A DNA stretch of 64,000 bases from Falsiroseomonas bella (GTDB lineage: Bacteria; Pseudomonadota; Alphaproteobacteria; Acetobacterales; Acetobacteraceae), in the NCBI RefSeq assembly GCF_003173615.1, contig NZ_QGNA01000003.1:682001-746000 (forward strand), given 5' to 3'. This document shows, one piece after another, positions 53,648 to 64,000 of the stretch. A program made the position numbers and the translations under genes. The notes under the pieces were generated by a model that was not told the origin of the DNA, ran no database searches, and was given only the letters and a program-made list of their open reading frames with translations. Each line of letters starts with the position of its first letter. The first letter of the stretch is position 1.

Positions 53648-53674
53648 AAAAGGGCGCCGGCATAGCCGGCGCCC
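53648..53674 (-). terminator. Rho-independent terminator of the coxSLM operon
   Basis: On the minus strand GGGCGCCGGC (53665-53674) pairs with GCCGGCGCCC (53652-53661) around a TAT loop and is followed directly by TTTT (53651-53648). It starts 19 bases after the end of coxM. The U-run and spacing make this a good intrinsic terminator. Confidence 0.72.
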
Positions 53675-53692
53675 GGGCGGCTGCGCGGCGCG

Positions 53693-54490
53693 TCAGCCCG
53701 CGTTGGCGACGGCCCGCTTCGCCATGACGGTCACCAGATGCGCGCGATACTCGGCGCTGCCGTGGATGTCCCCGTTCATCATGCCGGCGTCCATCTTCAC
53801 GCCGGCCACCGCATCGGGCGACCAGTTGGCCGACAGCGCCTTCTCCATCTCGGTGGCACGGAAGGCACCGTTGGCCCCTGCCCCGTTCACGCCGACCCGC
53901 ACGCCCGCCGGCCCCTTGGCGACGAACACGCCGGCCATGGAGTAGCGGCTGGCCGGGTTCTTCATCTTGGCGTAGCCCGCCTTCTCCGGCACCGGGATGT
54001 GGATGGCGGTGACGATCTCGCCGGTCTCCAGCGCCGTGGCGAACATGCCCTGGAAGAAGTCGTCGGCGCTGATCTTGCGCTTGTTGGTCTGGATGGTCGC
54101 ACCCAGCGCGAGCAGCGCCGCCGGATAATCCGCCGAGGGGTCGTTGTTGGCGACCGAGCCGCCCATGGTGCCGCGGTTGCGCACCTGGGTGTCGCCGATG
54201 GTGCTGGCCATCCAGGCGAGCGCGGGGATCGCCGCCTTGATGTCGGCATTGGTCGCGATCTCGTAGTGCTTCGTCAGCGCGCCGACGACGATCGTGTTGC
54301 CCTCGCGCTTCACGCCGCGGAGCTCCGCGATGCCGGAGAGGTCCACCACCGAGGTCGGCTTGTTGAGGCGCAGCTTCAGCGCGGGCAGCAGCGTCATCCC
54401 GCCGGAGATCGCGCGCGCATCGGGGTCCGCCGCCAGCAGCTTCACCGCATCGGCGACCGAGGACGGCTTGTGGTAGCTGAAGTCATACAT
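53693..54490 (-). CDS. coxM: Xanthine dehydrogenase/CO dehydrogenase family FAD subunit (form II CoxM)
   Basis: The 265-residue FAD subunit begins MYDFSYHKPSSVADAVKLL. It carries the FAD motifs AISGGMTLLPALKLRL (about residues 27-42) and STIGDTQVRNRGTMGGSVANNDPSADYPAALLAL. It passes electrons from the iron-sulfur subunit to the chain. It is the last gene of coxS-coxL-coxM, separated from coxL by 11 bases, and its terminator follows. Confidence 0.88.
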   Translation of the reverse strand: MYDFSYHKPSSVADAVKLLAADPDARAISGGMTLLPALKLRLNKPTSVVDLSGIAELRGVKREGNTIVVGALTKHYEIATNADIKAAIPALAWMASTIGDTQVRNRGTMGGSVANNDPSADYPAALLALGATIQTNKRKISADDFFQGMFATALETGEIVTAIHIPVPEKAGYAKMKNPASRYSMAGVFVAKGPAGVRVGVNGAGANGAFRATEMEKALSANWSPDAVAGVKMDAGMMNGDIHGSAEYRAHLVTVMAKRAVANAG

Positions 54491-54501
54491 GGCCCGGTCT
54501 C

Positions 54502-56880
54502 CTACTCCGCCGCCTTGCGGGCGTGGATGATGTTCCAGATCTTCGCCGGCGTGGCCGGCATCTCGATGTGACGCACGCCGAAATCCTTCAGCGCGTCCAC
54601 CACGGCGTTCATCACCGCGGGCGGCGAGCCGATGGCGCCGACCTCGCCGCAGCCCTTCACGCCGAGCGGGTTGTGCGTGCAGAGCGTGGTGTGGGTCGCG
54701 ACGCTGACCGGCGCAAGATCGTCCGCGCGCGGCATGGTGTAGTCCATCATGCTGCCGCTGATCAGCTGCCCCTCCGCGTCGTAGATCGCGCTTTCCAGCA
54801 GCGCCTGGCCGATGCCCTGCGCTACGCCGCCCTGCACCTGGCCCTCCACGATCATCGGGTTGATGACGCGCCCGACATCGTCCACGGCGGTGAAGTTCAC
54901 CATCGACACCTTGCCCGTCTCCGGGTCGATCTCGACCTCGGCGATGTGGCAGCCGCCGGGATAGGTGAAGTTCTTCGGATCGTAGAAGGCCGTCTCCTCG
55001 AGCCCCGGCTCGATCTCCTCGATCGGATAGTTGTGCGGGACGTAGGCCGCGAGGCTGATGTCGGTCAGCGACTTCGTCTTGTCCGTGCCGGCCACGCGGA
55101 AGGTGCCGCGGTCGAACTCCACGTCCTCGACGCTCGCTTCCATCAGGTGGGCGGCGATGCGCTTGCCCTTGGCGATGATCTTGTCCATCGCCTTGAACAT
55201 GGCCGAGCCGCCGACCGCGAGCGACCGCGAGCCGTAGGTGCCCATGCCGAAGGGCACCTTGGCCGTGTCGCCATGCACGATGTCCACATTGGCGATCGGC
55301 ACGCCGAGCCGGTCGGCGACGAGCTGCGCCAGCGTCGTCTCATGCCCCTGGCCGTGGCTGTGCGTGCCGGTGAGCACGGTCACGCTGCCCGTCGGATGCA
55401 CGCGGATCGTGCCGACCTCGTAGAGGCCCGCCCGCGCGCCGAGGCTGCCCACAACGGCGGAAGGCGCGATGCCGCAGGCCTCCAGATAGGTGGAGATGCC
55501 GATGCCGCGCAGCTTGCCCTTGGCCTTCGCCGCGGCGCGCCGCGCCTCGAAGCCCTTCCAGTCGGCGGCTTCCAGCGCGGCGTCGAGCGTCGCGAAGTAG
55601 TTGCCGCTGTCGTACTGCAGCGCCACCGGCGTCTGGTACGGGAAGGCGTCCACGGGGATGAAGTTCTTCCGGCGGAACTCCACGCGGTCCATGCCGATCT
55701 CGGCGGCCGCGACATCCATCAGCCGCTCGAGCAGATAGGTCGCCTCCGGCCGGCCGGCGCCGCGATAGGCATCCACCGGCACGGTGTTGGTGAAGACGGC
55801 CTTCACCTCCGCATAGATCACCGGCGTGGTGTACACCCCGGCGAGGAGCGTGGCGTAGAGATAGGTCGGGACACATGGGGCAAAGGTGGAGAGATACGCA
55901 CCCATGTTGGCGTAGGTGTGGACCTTGAGGCCGAGGATCTTGCCGTCCTTGTCCACCGCCAGCTCGGCCTTCGAGACATGGTCGCGGCCATGCGCGTCGG
56001 ACATGAAGGATTCGGTGCGGTCCGCGGTCCACTTCACGGGGCGCTTCACCCGGCCGCTGGCCCAGGTGACGATCGCCTCCTCGGCGTAGTGGTAGATCTT
56101 GCTGCCGAAGCCGCCGCCGACATCGGGCGCGACCACGCGCAGCTTCGCCTCCGGGATGTTCAGCACGAAGGCGCCCATCAGCAGCCGGATCACATGCGGG
56201 TTCTGGCTGGTGGTGTAGAGGGTGTAATCGCCCGACTGCGGATCGAAGTCGCCGACCGCCGCGCGGGGCTCCATCGCGTTCGGCACCAGCCGGTTGTTCG
56301 TCGTCTCGAAGGTGACGACCTTGTGCGCCTTGGCGAAGGCTGCTTCCTGCGCGGCCTTGTCGCCGATGTGCCAGTCGTAGCAGAGGTTCCCCGGCGCGGC
56401 CTCATGGATCTGCGCCGCACCGGATGCCAGCGCCGCCTGCATCGTCGCGGCGGCGGGCAGCGGCGCGTAGTCCACCACGATCGCCTCGGCCGCGTCGCGC
56501 GCCTGCTGGCGCGTCTCCGCGATCACCACGGCGACGGGATCGCCGACATGGCGCACCTTGCCCTCGGCGAGCACGGGATGCTTCGGCTCGGCCATCGGCG
56601 AGCCGTCCTTGTTGTGGATCTGCCAGCCGCAGGGCAGGCCCCCGATCGCGGCGAGGTCCGCGCCGGTGAAGATCGCGACGACGCCGGGCATGGCCTTTGC
56701 CGCCGCCGTCTCGATCGCGTTGACCGCGGCATGGGCGTGCGGGCTGCGCAGGATGTAGGCGTGCGCCTGGCCCGGGCGGTTGATGTCGTCGGTGTAGTGC
56801 CCGCGGCCCGAGAGGAAGCGCAGGTCCTCCTTGCGGCGCACGGATGCGCCGATGCCCTCGAAGGGCGCCACGACGTTCAT
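54502..56880 (-). CDS. coxL: Molybdopterin large subunit of a form II CO dehydrogenase-like enzyme
   Basis: The 792-residue subunit binds the molybdopterin cytosine dinucleotide cofactor (for example [16 protein letters not shown] and [14 protein letters not shown]). Its active-site loop reads AYRGAGR (371-377). This is the form II signature and differs from the AYxCSFR of true (form I) CO dehydrogenases, so the Cys that carries the Mo/Cu cluster is absent. It may oxidise another small carbonyl or heteroaromatic compound, and CO oxidation is uncertain. Gene order coxS-coxL-coxM is the form II arrangement. Confidence 0.88.
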   Translation of the reverse strand: MNVVAPFEGIGASVRRKEDLRFLSGRGHYTDDINRPGQAHAYILRSPHAHAAVNAIETAAAKAMPGVVAIFTGADLAAIGGLPCGWQIHNKDGSPMAEPKHPVLAEGKVRHVGDPVAVVIAETRQQARDAAEAIVVDYAPLPAAATMQAALASGAAQIHEAAPGNLCYDWHIGDKAAQEAAFAKAHKVVTFETTNNRLVPNAMEPRAAVGDFDPQSGDYTLYTTSQNPHVIRLLMGAFVLNIPEAKLRVVAPDVGGGFGSKIYHYAEEAIVTWASGRVKRPVKWTADRTESFMSDAHGRDHVSKAELAVDKDGKILGLKVHTYANMGAYLSTFAPCVPTYLYATLLAGVYTTPVIYAEVKAVFTNTVPVDAYRGAGRPEATYLLERLMDVAAAEIGMDRVEFRRKNFIPVDAFPYQTPVALQYDSGNYFATLDAALEAADWKGFEARRAAAKAKGKLRGIGISTYLEACGIAPSAVVGSLGARAGLYEVGTIRVHPTGSVTVLTGTHSHGQGHETTLAQLVADRLGVPIANVDIVHGDTAKVPFGMGTYGSRSLAVGGSAMFKAMDKIIAKGKRIAAHLMEASVEDVEFDRGTFRVAGTDKTKSLTDISLAAYVPHNYPIEEIEPGLEETAFYDPKNFTYPGGCHIAEVEIDPETGKVSMVNFTAVDDVGRVINPMIVEGQVQGGVAQGIGQALLESAIYDAEGQLISGSMMDYTMPRADDLAPVSVATHTTLCTHNPLGVKGCGEVGAIGSPPAVMNAVVDALKDFGVRHIEMPATPAKIWNIIHARKAAE

Positions 56881-56911
56881 TGTTCTTGTCCCTCCCCCGT
56901 CGCCGGCGCCG

Positions 56912-57415
<504 letters not shown>

Positions 57416-57486
57416 CGCGCCTCTCCCCGAATCCTGTGGCGCCCCTGATCTGGGGGTGCCGTTTCGCGGGGGAAGCCTCGCCCTGC

Positions 57487-57514
57487 CCCGCGCGCGCGTC
57501 AAGCCGCGCGCGGG
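57487..57514 (-). terminator. GC-rich stem-loop after the CHRD/PEP-CTERM gene
   Basis: CCCGCGCGCG (57487-57496) pairs exactly with CGCGCGCGGG (57505-57514) around an 8-base loop. It lies just downstream of the CHRD gene on the minus strand and upstream of coxS, so it may separate the two units. No U-run is present. Confidence 0.5.
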
Positions 57515-57527
57515 CGGGCGCCCAGGC

Positions 57528-58112
57528 TCACGGTGCCGCCGTGCGCCGGCGCAGCGCCGACAGCGCGGCGAGGCCGAGGCCGAACAGGCCGAGCGCCGCG
57601 GGCTCCGGCACGGCGGCGAGGAAGCCGCGGATCTCACCGGGAGGGAACGCAGTGGAGTGGATGTTGAAGTAGGCCTTGCCGGCACGCATGCCGGCGATCA
57701 GCGCGGCCTCGGCCCCGTCCGTCGTGCCGGCGCCGGCGCCCGTCAGGAAGCCGCTGGTGTAAGTCGCCGTGTCGTCGGTTGCGAAGGTCCGGTCATAGCT
57801 GCCGGAAGTGACGCCGGTGGGGAAGCCGGTGAGCGTCCCCGGCGTCACCGCCACGCCCACCGTGCCCGTGCCCGGAATCGTCGTGCAGCAATGGATGTGC
57901 GCCACGGTGGTGTTGCCGGTCAGGCCGCTGAACTCGGCCTGGATGCGCAGCGTGTTGGCCACAGGGTCGAGCCACACCCAGGCAGAACCGGAACCGGTCG
58001 CGCCGGGCACCTCCGGACCGAGCGTCGTGCGGAACAGCAGCGCGCCGGCCTGCGCCCCGTTCGCCGCAGCGAGGCACGCGGCGAGCACCGAGGCCGACAG
58101 AAGCTTACGCAT
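57528..58112 (-). CDS. CHRD-domain protein with PEP-CTERM sorting signal
   Basis: The 194-residue protein has a Sec signal peptide ([20 protein letters not shown]) and a CHRD-like domain ([51 protein letters not shown]). The C-terminus reads [23 protein letters not shown], the PEP motif plus hydrophobic segment and basic tail recognised by exosortases. GGGAGGG lies before ATG 58112. It should be exported and processed at the surface. No exosortase is in the window, though an ExoD-like protein is. Confidence 0.87.
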   Translation of the reverse strand: MRKLLSASVLAACLAAANGAQAGALLFRTTLGPEVPGATGSGSAWVWLDPVANTLRIQAEFSGLTGNTTVAHIHCCTTIPGTGTVGVAVTPGTLTGFPTGVTSGSYDRTFATDDTATYTSGFLTGAGAGTTDGAEAALIAGMRAGKAYFNIHSTAFPPGEIRGFLAAVPEPAALGLFGLGLAALSALRRRTAAP

Positions 58113-58243
58113 TGCACCCTCCCGCATCGCAAAGCTTGCGATTGGGAGAGTGTGATGCGACGCGATCGGACCGCCACTGAAATGGCGGTCGCTCACGATC
58201 TCGTGACGGTGCCGGCCCGGCGAGCGCCGGGTCAGGGGCGAGG

Positions 58244-59283
58244 CTACTGCGCAGCCAGCAGCGCCGCGCCCTTCGAGCCGGAGAGCGGGTTCTCCGCCGG
58301 CGAGAGGTCGTGCAGGTGGCAGGCGGCGACATGCCCCTCGCCCAGCGCATCGGCGACGGCGCGCAGCGGCGGCTCCTCCGTCCGGCAGCGGTCGAAGGCG
58401 TAGGGGCAGCGGGTGTGGAAGCGGCAGCCCTTGGGCGGGTTGATCGGGCTCGGCACGTCGCCCTTCAGGATTATTCTTTCGCGCGCGGCGCCGGGCTCCG
58501 GCACCGGCACGGCGGAGAGCAGCGCCTCGGTGTAGGGGTGCTTGGGCGCGGCGAAGAGGCTGCGCTTCGGCGCCACCTCCACGATCTTGCCGAGATACAT
58601 CACCGCGACGCGATGCGTCATGTGCTCCACGATCGCCAGGTCGTGGCTGATGAACAGCATCGCCAGGCCGAGCTCCTTCTGCAGGTCCTGCAGCAGGTTC
58701 ACGATCTGCGCCTTCACCGAGACATCGAGCGCGCTGACCGCCTCGTCGCAGATGATGATGTCGGGCTCGGCCGCCAGCGCGCGGGCGATGCCGATGCGCT
58801 GGCGCTGGCCGCCCGAAAATTCGTGCGGCCAGCGGTTCACCGCATCGCGCGGCAGCCGCACCTTGTCCATCAGCGCGGCGACCTTGGCCTCTAGCTCCGC
58901 CCCGTCCTTCGCCAGGCCGAAGTTGCGGATCGGCTCGGCCAGGATGTCGCGCACGCGCATGCGGGGGTTCAGCGAGCTGAACGGGTCCTGGAACACCACC
59001 TGCATGCGGCGCCGCATCGGCCGCAGCGTGCCGGAGGGCATGTCGTCGATCCGCTCCCCGTCCAGGATCACCTGGCCCGCGGTGATGTCGAACAGCCGCA
59101 GCACCGCCTTGCCGACGGTGGACTTGCCGCAGCCGGACTCGCCGACCAGCGACAGCGTCTCGCCCTTCGCGATGTCAAAGGAGACGCCGTCCACCGCATA
59201 GACATAGCCGGTGGTCCCGCCGAGCAGGCCGCCGCGCAGCGGGAAGTGCTTCTTGAGGTCGTTGACCTGCAGGACAGGCGTGC

Positions 59284-59287
<4 letters not shown>
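58244..59287 (-). CDS. Peptide-type ABC transporter ATP-binding protein, DppF/OppF-like
   Basis: The 347-residue ATPase has Walker [10 protein letters not shown]-loop [13 protein letters not shown], signature LSGGQ-type [15 protein letters not shown] and Walker [13 protein letters not shown]. The C-terminal oligopeptide-transporter extension [16 protein letters not shown] holds the conserved Cys cluster. It is the second ATPase of the transporter, overlaps dppD-like by ATGA (59284-59287), and lies last in the operon. Confidence 0.92.
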
Positions 59288-60276
<989 letters not shown>

Positions 60277-60281
60277 GGTCC

Positions 60282-61214
60282 TTACAGCCTCTTGGCCATG
60301 CGCGGATCCAGCGCGTCGCGCAGGCCGTCGCCGAGCAGGTTCACCGCCAGCACCGTGATCGAGAGGAACACGGCCGGGAAGAACACGATGTAGGGCTTCA
60401 CCTGCCAGAGCGCACGGCCCTCGGCCATGATGTTGCCCCAGGAGGGGATGATCGGCGGCGTGCCCGCGCCGATGAAGGACAGGATCGCTTCGGTGATCAT
60501 CGCCGAGGCGCAGATGTAGGTGGCCTGCACCGTCAGCGGCGCCAGCGTATTCGGCAGGATGTGGCGGATGATGATCATCGGCGTACGCGTGCCGGCCGCG
60601 ACCGCGGCGTCCACATAAGGCTGCTCGCGAAGGCTGAGCACCACGCCGCGCACCAGGCGCGAGACGCGCGGGATCTCCGCGATGGTGATGGCGAGGATCA
60701 CGTTGCCGACCGACCCGCGCGTGAGCGCCATCAGCGCGATCGCGAGCAGGATGGAGGGGATGGACATCATCCCGTCCATGATCCGCATGATGACCGCATC
60801 CGCCACGCGGATGAAGCCCGAGACCAGCCCGATCACCAGCCCGATCAGCGATGCGCAGATCGCCACCGAGAAGCCGACGGTCAGCGACACGCGCGTGCCG
60901 TAGATCACGCGCGAATAGACGTCGCGGCCCAGCATGTCGGTGCCGAACCACCATTGCGCCGAAGGCTCGCGGGTGCGCATCGCGGGGGCGAGCGCGGTCG
61001 GATCCTTGGTCCAGAGGAAGGGCGCGAAGATTGCGACGCAGACCATCAGCAGGACCAGGAAGCCGCCGATCGCGATGGTCGGGTTGCGCCATAGGAAGCC
61101 CAGGAACCCCTTCCGCTGCTTCACGGGGGGCATGATGTCCGGCATCGGGGTCGCGGCCGCGACCTCGTGCGGAAGCGTGGCGGCGACGCCGCCCGGGGAG
61201 ACGAGCGTGCTCAA
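60282..61214 (-). CDS. Peptide-type ABC transporter permease, DppC/OppC-like
   Basis: The 310-residue permease has six or so helices and the OppC N-terminal extension (about 1-70, [22 protein letters not shown]). ARTRTP-type loop residues and the DppC feature [22 protein letters not shown] are present. TTG 61214 is the best start because GAGG lies eight bases before it and TTG overlaps the stop of the upstream permease (TATTGA); ATG 61145 is a shorter alternative. Confidence 0.85.
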   Translation of the reverse strand: MSTLVSPGGVAATLPHEVAAATPMPDIMPPVKQRKGFLGFLWRNPTIAIGGFLVLLMVCVAIFAPFLWTKDPTALAPAMRTREPSAQWWFGTDMLGRDVYSRVIYGTRVSLTVGFSVAICASLIGLVIGLVSGFIRVADAVIMRIMDGMMSIPSILLAIALMALTRGSVGNVILAITIAEIPRVSRLVRGVVLSLREQPYVDAAVAAGTRTPMIIIRHILPNTLAPLTVQATYICASAMITEAILSFIGAGTPPIIPSWGNIMAEGRALWQVKPYIVFFPAVFLSITVLAVNLLGDGLRDALDPRMAKRL

Positions 61215-62152
61215 TACCGGATCCTCGGATCGAACAGGGTGTAGAGCAGGTCGATGGCCAGGTTGACCAGCACGTAGACGAAGCTGAACAGCAGCACCAC
61301 GCCCTGGATCACCGGGTAGTCGCGGCGAAGGATCGCATCCACCGTGAGACGGCCGAGGCCGGGGATCGCGAAGACGCTCTCCGTCACCACCGCGCCGCCA
61401 ATCAGCAGCGCGATGCCGATGCCGATGACGGTGACGATCGGCACGGCGGCGTTCTTCAGCGCGTGCAGGAACAGGATCGCCCGCTGGCCCACGCCCTTGG
61501 CGCGCGCGGTTCGGATGTAGTCCTGCTGCAGCACCTCCAGCATCGTGGCGCGCGTGATGCGCGCGATCAGCGCGATATAGACCGATCCCAGCGCGATGGC
61601 CGGCAGGATCAGGTTCTCGAGCCAGGGCCAGAAGCCTTCCGAGAAGGGCGTGTAGCCCTGCACCGGCAGCAGGTCCCACTCCAACGCGAAATAGTAGGCA
61701 AGCAGGTAGCCGACGACGAAGACCGGCACCGAGAAGCCCAGCACCGCGAAGGCCATCACGGCGCGATCGATCAGCGTGCCTTGCTTCCAGGCGGCGACCA
61801 CGCCCATCGGCACCGCGATGCTGATCGCCAGGATCAGCGTGACGATCATCAGCGACAGCGTCGGCTCGATGCGCTGCGCGATCATCGTGCTGACCGGCAG
61901 GTTGGTGAAGATCGAGACGCCGAGATCGCCGCGCAGGATGTCCCAGACCCAGGCGCTGAAGCGCACCAGGTAGGGGCGATCGAGGCCCAGGCTCTCGCGG
62001 ATGCGCTCGACATCCTGCGGCGTCGCCTGGTCGCCGGCGATCACGGCGGCCGGGTCGCCCGGCGCGATGTAGAGGAGGGAGAACACGAACAGCGCCACCA
62101 CCGCCATGACGGGGATGGTCGCCAGCACGCGCCGGACGACGTAAGCGAACAT
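61211..62152 (-). CDS. Peptide-type ABC transporter permease, DppB/OppB-like
   Basis: The 313-residue permease begins [24 protein letters not shown] and carries the EAA loop [25 protein letters not shown] that contacts the ATPase. [27 protein letters not shown] is typical of DppB. It pairs with the following DppC-like protein. It lies 56 bases after the binding protein gene, across a strong stem-loop. Confidence 0.92.
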   Translation of the reverse strand: MFAYVVRRVLATIPVMAVVALFVFSLLYIAPGDPAAVIAGDQATPQDVERIRESLGLDRPYLVRFSAWVWDILRGDLGVSIFTNLPVSTMIAQRIEPTLSLMIVTLILAISIAVPMGVVAAWKQGTLIDRAVMAFAVLGFSVPVFVVGYLLAYYFALEWDLLPVQGYTPFSEGFWPWLENLILPAIALGSVYIALIARITRATMLEVLQQDYIRTARAKGVGQRAILFLHALKNAAVPIVTVIGIGIALLIGGAVVTESVFAIPGLGRLTVDAILRRDYPVIQGVVLLFSFVYVLVNLAIDLLYTLFDPRIRY

Positions 62153-62173
62153 CTAGATCCTGCCTGCCATGCG

Positions 62174-62201
62174 GCCGGCCGGGCATTGCTGCCCGGCCGG
62201 C
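62174..62201 (-). promoter_or_regulatory. Intercistronic stem-loop between binding-protein and permease genes
   Basis: GCCGGCCGGGCA (62174-62185) pairs exactly with TGCCCGGCCGGC (62190-62201) around TTGC. It lies between the SBP stop and the permease start on the minus-strand transcript. Such stems commonly protect the upstream message and lower downstream readthrough, giving more binding protein than permease. Confidence 0.6.
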
Positions 62202-62208
62202 GCGCGAC

Positions 62209-63807
62209 TCACGACTTCGAAACGCCCCAGGCGAAGGGGATCGGGCCCTTGACGATGCCCGACACGTTGCGCCGCCACGCCTGGTAGCCCAGGAAGAAGC
62301 CGGTCGGGCAATACACCACATTCTCCACCGCGGCGCGGTTCAGGCGGCCGATCGCCGCCCGCTCCTGCTCCAGCGTGGTCGCGGCGAGCCAGTTCGGCAC
62401 CTCCGCCTCCACCGCCGGGACAGTCGGCCAGCCGAACCAAGCGCCGTCGCCATTGGCGCGCACCGCGTTGTAGAGCACGGGATTGATGGCGTCCGCGCCG
62501 GCATGCCAGGTGTGGAACATGCCCCAGCCGCCCTGGCCGGGCGGGTTCTTCATCGCGCGGCGCTGGCCGACGGTGCCCCAGTCGGTCGCCACGTATTCCA
62601 CGTTCATCCCGAGCCGCTTCAGCAGGTCGGCCGTCACGTCGCCCTGCGCCTTGGTGATCGGCTGGTCCTGCGCGACCAGGCAGACCACCGGCTCGCCGGC
62701 ATAGCCGGATTCCCTCAGCATCTGGCGGCCGCGCTCCATGTTGGCGGCCTTCATCATCTCGCCGCCTTCCTCGGTGTACAGCGGCGTGCCCGGCGTGAAG
62801 AAGCCGCCCATGACCTTCCACAGGTTCTGGTCGGAGCCGACCAGCGCGGTCATGTAGTCCTGCTGGCTCAGCGCCGTCATGACCGCCTGGCGCACCTTCA
62901 CGTTGTTGAAGGGCGCATGCAGGTGGTTCATGCGGAAGCTGCCGATGTTGCCGAGCGGATCGGCGATGTCGACCGCGATGTTCCGGTTGCGTCGCAGCAC
63001 CGGCACGAGGTCGGTGATCGGGTTCTCCCACCAGTCGATCTCGCCGTTCTGCAGCGCCGCGGCCGCGGTGGCGGGATCGGGCATGATCACCCACTCCACC
63101 CGGTCCACCATCATGCGCTTGCCGCCGGCAAGCCAGCTCGCCGGCTCGTTGCGCGGCACGTACTGGTCGAAGCGCTGGAAGACCGCGCGCGCGCCCGGCA
63201 CCCATTCGTTGCGCACGAAGCGCATCGGGCCGGAGCCGACGTATTCGTTGATCTGCGTGAAGCTGTCGAAGCGCGAGGCGATGCGCTCCGGCATGATGAA
63301 GCACATCGGCGTCGCGTTCTTGCCCAGCGCCATCTTCATCTTGGTGAAGGGCGCGCTCAGCACCCAGCGGAAGGTGCGGTCGTCCACCGCGCTGAGCTCG
63401 ACATTGATGGCGCGCAGCAGCTGGCCCATCGGGTCGCGCGGCATCCAGCGGTTGATCGAGGCGACCACGTCGCGCGCGCGCACCGGCTCGCCGTCATGGA
63501 AGCGCAGGCCCTCGCGCAGCTTGAAGGTCCAGGTCTTGCCGTCGGCGCTGACCTCCTCGCCCTCCACCATCTGGCGCTGCGGCTCCAGCTTCTCGTCGAA
63601 GCCGTAGAGCGTGTCCCACACCAGGACGGAGGCGTTGCGGACGACGTATTGCGTGCCCCAGATCGGGTCGAAATTGGCCAGGTTGGCCTGCGGCACGAAG
63701 CGCAGCGTGCGGTTGGCCGCCTGGCTGTAGGCCGGCGCGGAAAGCCCGCCCGCAGCCGCGACGGATCCGGCGGCTACGCCGGCCTTGAGAAACGACCTGC
63801 GATCCAT
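62209..63807 (-). CDS. Family 5 ABC transporter substrate-binding protein (peptide type)
   Basis: The 532-residue periplasmic protein has a Tat signal MDRRSFLKAGVAAGSVAAAG (RRSFLK twin-arginine motif) and then the SBP_bac_5 fold. The N-terminal part (NRTLRFVPQANLANFDPIWGTQYVVRNASVLVWDTLY) is the usual start of dipeptide/nickel-type receptors. Length is normal for the family. It is the first gene of the operon SBP-B-C-D-F. Ligands could be peptides, opines or other small cationic or amide compounds. Confidence 0.9.
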   Translation of the reverse strand: MDRRSFLKAGVAAGSVAAAGGLSAPAYSQAANRTLRFVPQANLANFDPIWGTQYVVRNASVLVWDTLYGFDEKLEPQRQMVEGEEVSADGKTWTFKLREGLRFHDGEPVRARDVVASINRWMPRDPMGQLLRAINVELSAVDDRTFRWVLSAPFTKMKMALGKNATPMCFIMPERIASRFDSFTQINEYVGSGPMRFVRNEWVPGARAVFQRFDQYVPRNEPASWLAGGKRMMVDRVEWVIMPDPATAAAALQNGEIDWWENPITDLVPVLRRNRNIAVDIADPLGNIGSFRMNHLHAPFNNVKVRQAVMTALSQQDYMTALVGSDQNLWKVMGGFFTPGTPLYTEEGGEMMKAANMERGRQMLRESGYAGEPVVCLVAQDQPITKAQGDVTADLLKRLGMNVEYVATDWGTVGQRRAMKNPPGQGGWGMFHTWHAGADAINPVLYNAVRANGDGAWFGWPTVPAVEAEVPNWLAATTLEQERAAIGRLNRAAVENVVYCPTGFFLGYQAWRRNVSGIVKGPIPFAWGVSKS

Positions 63808-63829
63808 TCAGAGACTCTCCCACGTGCTC

Positions 63830-63885
63830 TTGCCCGGCTGCCGGGCAAACTGCCTCATTCCTGGGCGGGGCGCCAGCACCCCGCC
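63830..63885 (-). promoter_or_regulatory. Two stem-loops upstream of the binding-protein gene
   Basis: TTGCCCGG (63830-63837) pairs with CCGGGCAA (63841-63848), and GGCGGGG (63864-63870) pairs with CCCCGCC (63879-63885). They lie 22-78 bases before the start codon of the ABC binding protein, in its likely leader. The remaining bases to 64000 hold no recognisable gene, only GC-rich sequence that should contain the operon promoter. Confidence 0.45.
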
Positions 63886-64000
63886 ACCAAGAACCGCCGT
63901 ATCCGTCACGGCCACCTCGTCACTCAGCACACGGCATGCCACGAACCGTGAGGGCGGCCGCCCGCTGTCTCAGCGCCCCCTGTCAGGCCCGGCGCACGCC

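Noticed and set aside
50199-53648. 1149-codon plus-strand frame opposite the HWE kinase gene
   Set aside because: The minus strand encodes a complete kinase with PAS, DHRAKN and ATPase motifs. The plus-strand reading is Arg/Ala/Gly/His-rich with no motif.
60277-62321. Apparent fusions of the ATPase and permease frames in the ABC operon
   Set aside because: Open frames continue upstream by composition only. Each subunit has its own start (60276 ATG, 61214 TTG, 62152 ATG) and normal family length.

Overview
The window is very GC-rich alphaproteobacterial chromosomal DNA, and its gene content fits an Acetobacteraceae/Roseomonas-type soil or water bacterium. The reasons are strong G/C third-position bias (which creates long spurious ORFs on both strands), a minCDE operon, four separate Bug/TctC-type solute receptors, a form II coxSLM cluster, a PEP-CTERM protein and many amidohydrolases. 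This assignment is inferred from gene content, because no rRNA or other marker is present. I found no tRNA, rRNA, CRISPR array, insertion sequence, phage gene or plasmid function. Coding density is high and no intergenic gap exceeds about 235 bases, so there is no long non-coding stretch to explain.

Layout. 1-4.4 kb: the end of a LysR regulator and a 1234-residue protein with nine Calx-beta repeats. 4.4-11.5 kb: a phosphonopyruvate hydrolase-like enzyme, then a hydantoin/ureide group (cyclic amidohydrolase, AhpD-like protein, small membrane protein, two N-carbamoyl-D-amino-acid hydrolase paralogues) interrupted by an MpaB-type oxygenase and an outer-membrane beta-barrel. 11.6-19.2 kb: an M15-type peptidase, a Bug receptor divergent from a DUF1028 protein and an MFS permease, a Gfo/Idh/MocA oxidoreductase, a histidine phosphatase and an AEC permease. 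19.4-22.6 kb: pobA, a short-chain dehydrogenase and a tartrate/D-malate dehydrogenase. 22.8-24.7 kb: minC-minD-minE. 24.9-33.3 kb: Bug receptors, a signal-less NMT1-like protein, a hotdog thioesterase, a 2-hydroxyacid dehydrogenase, an alpha/beta hydrolase, an EEP-family phosphohydrolase and a rhamnonate-dehydratase-like enolase-superfamily enzyme. 33.3-37.9 kb: a tight four-gene operon (ThDP enzyme, hydroxyacyl-CoA dehydrogenase-like, SDR, M20 amidohydrolase). 38.0-39.5 kb: puuD-uraH for urate degradation. 39.6-47.6 kb: a flavin monooxygenase, a Bug receptor, an exported unknown protein, a second M20 ureidase, a HAD hydrolase, an ExoD-like protein and serA. 47.9-53.5 kb: two large convergent sensor kinases. 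53.7-58.1 kb: form II CO-dehydrogenase-like coxSLM and a CHRD/PEP-CTERM protein. 58.2-63.8 kb: a complete peptide-type ABC transporter operon.

How the genes fit together. Most of the window looks like catabolic accessory equipment. Periplasmic receptors and permeases sit beside enzymes that open cyclic amides, remove carbamoyl groups, hydroxylate aromatics and oxidise hydroxy acids. D-type carbamoylases (two), M20 L-type ureidases (two), a cyclic amidohydrolase and urate hydroxylase/HIU hydrolase together point to use of purine, pyrimidine or hydantoin nitrogen. Housekeeping functions (Min system, SerA) are interspersed. Several perfect inverted repeats act as likely terminators or as mRNA-processing stems, and two families of short GC-rich palindromic repeats are scattered between genes.
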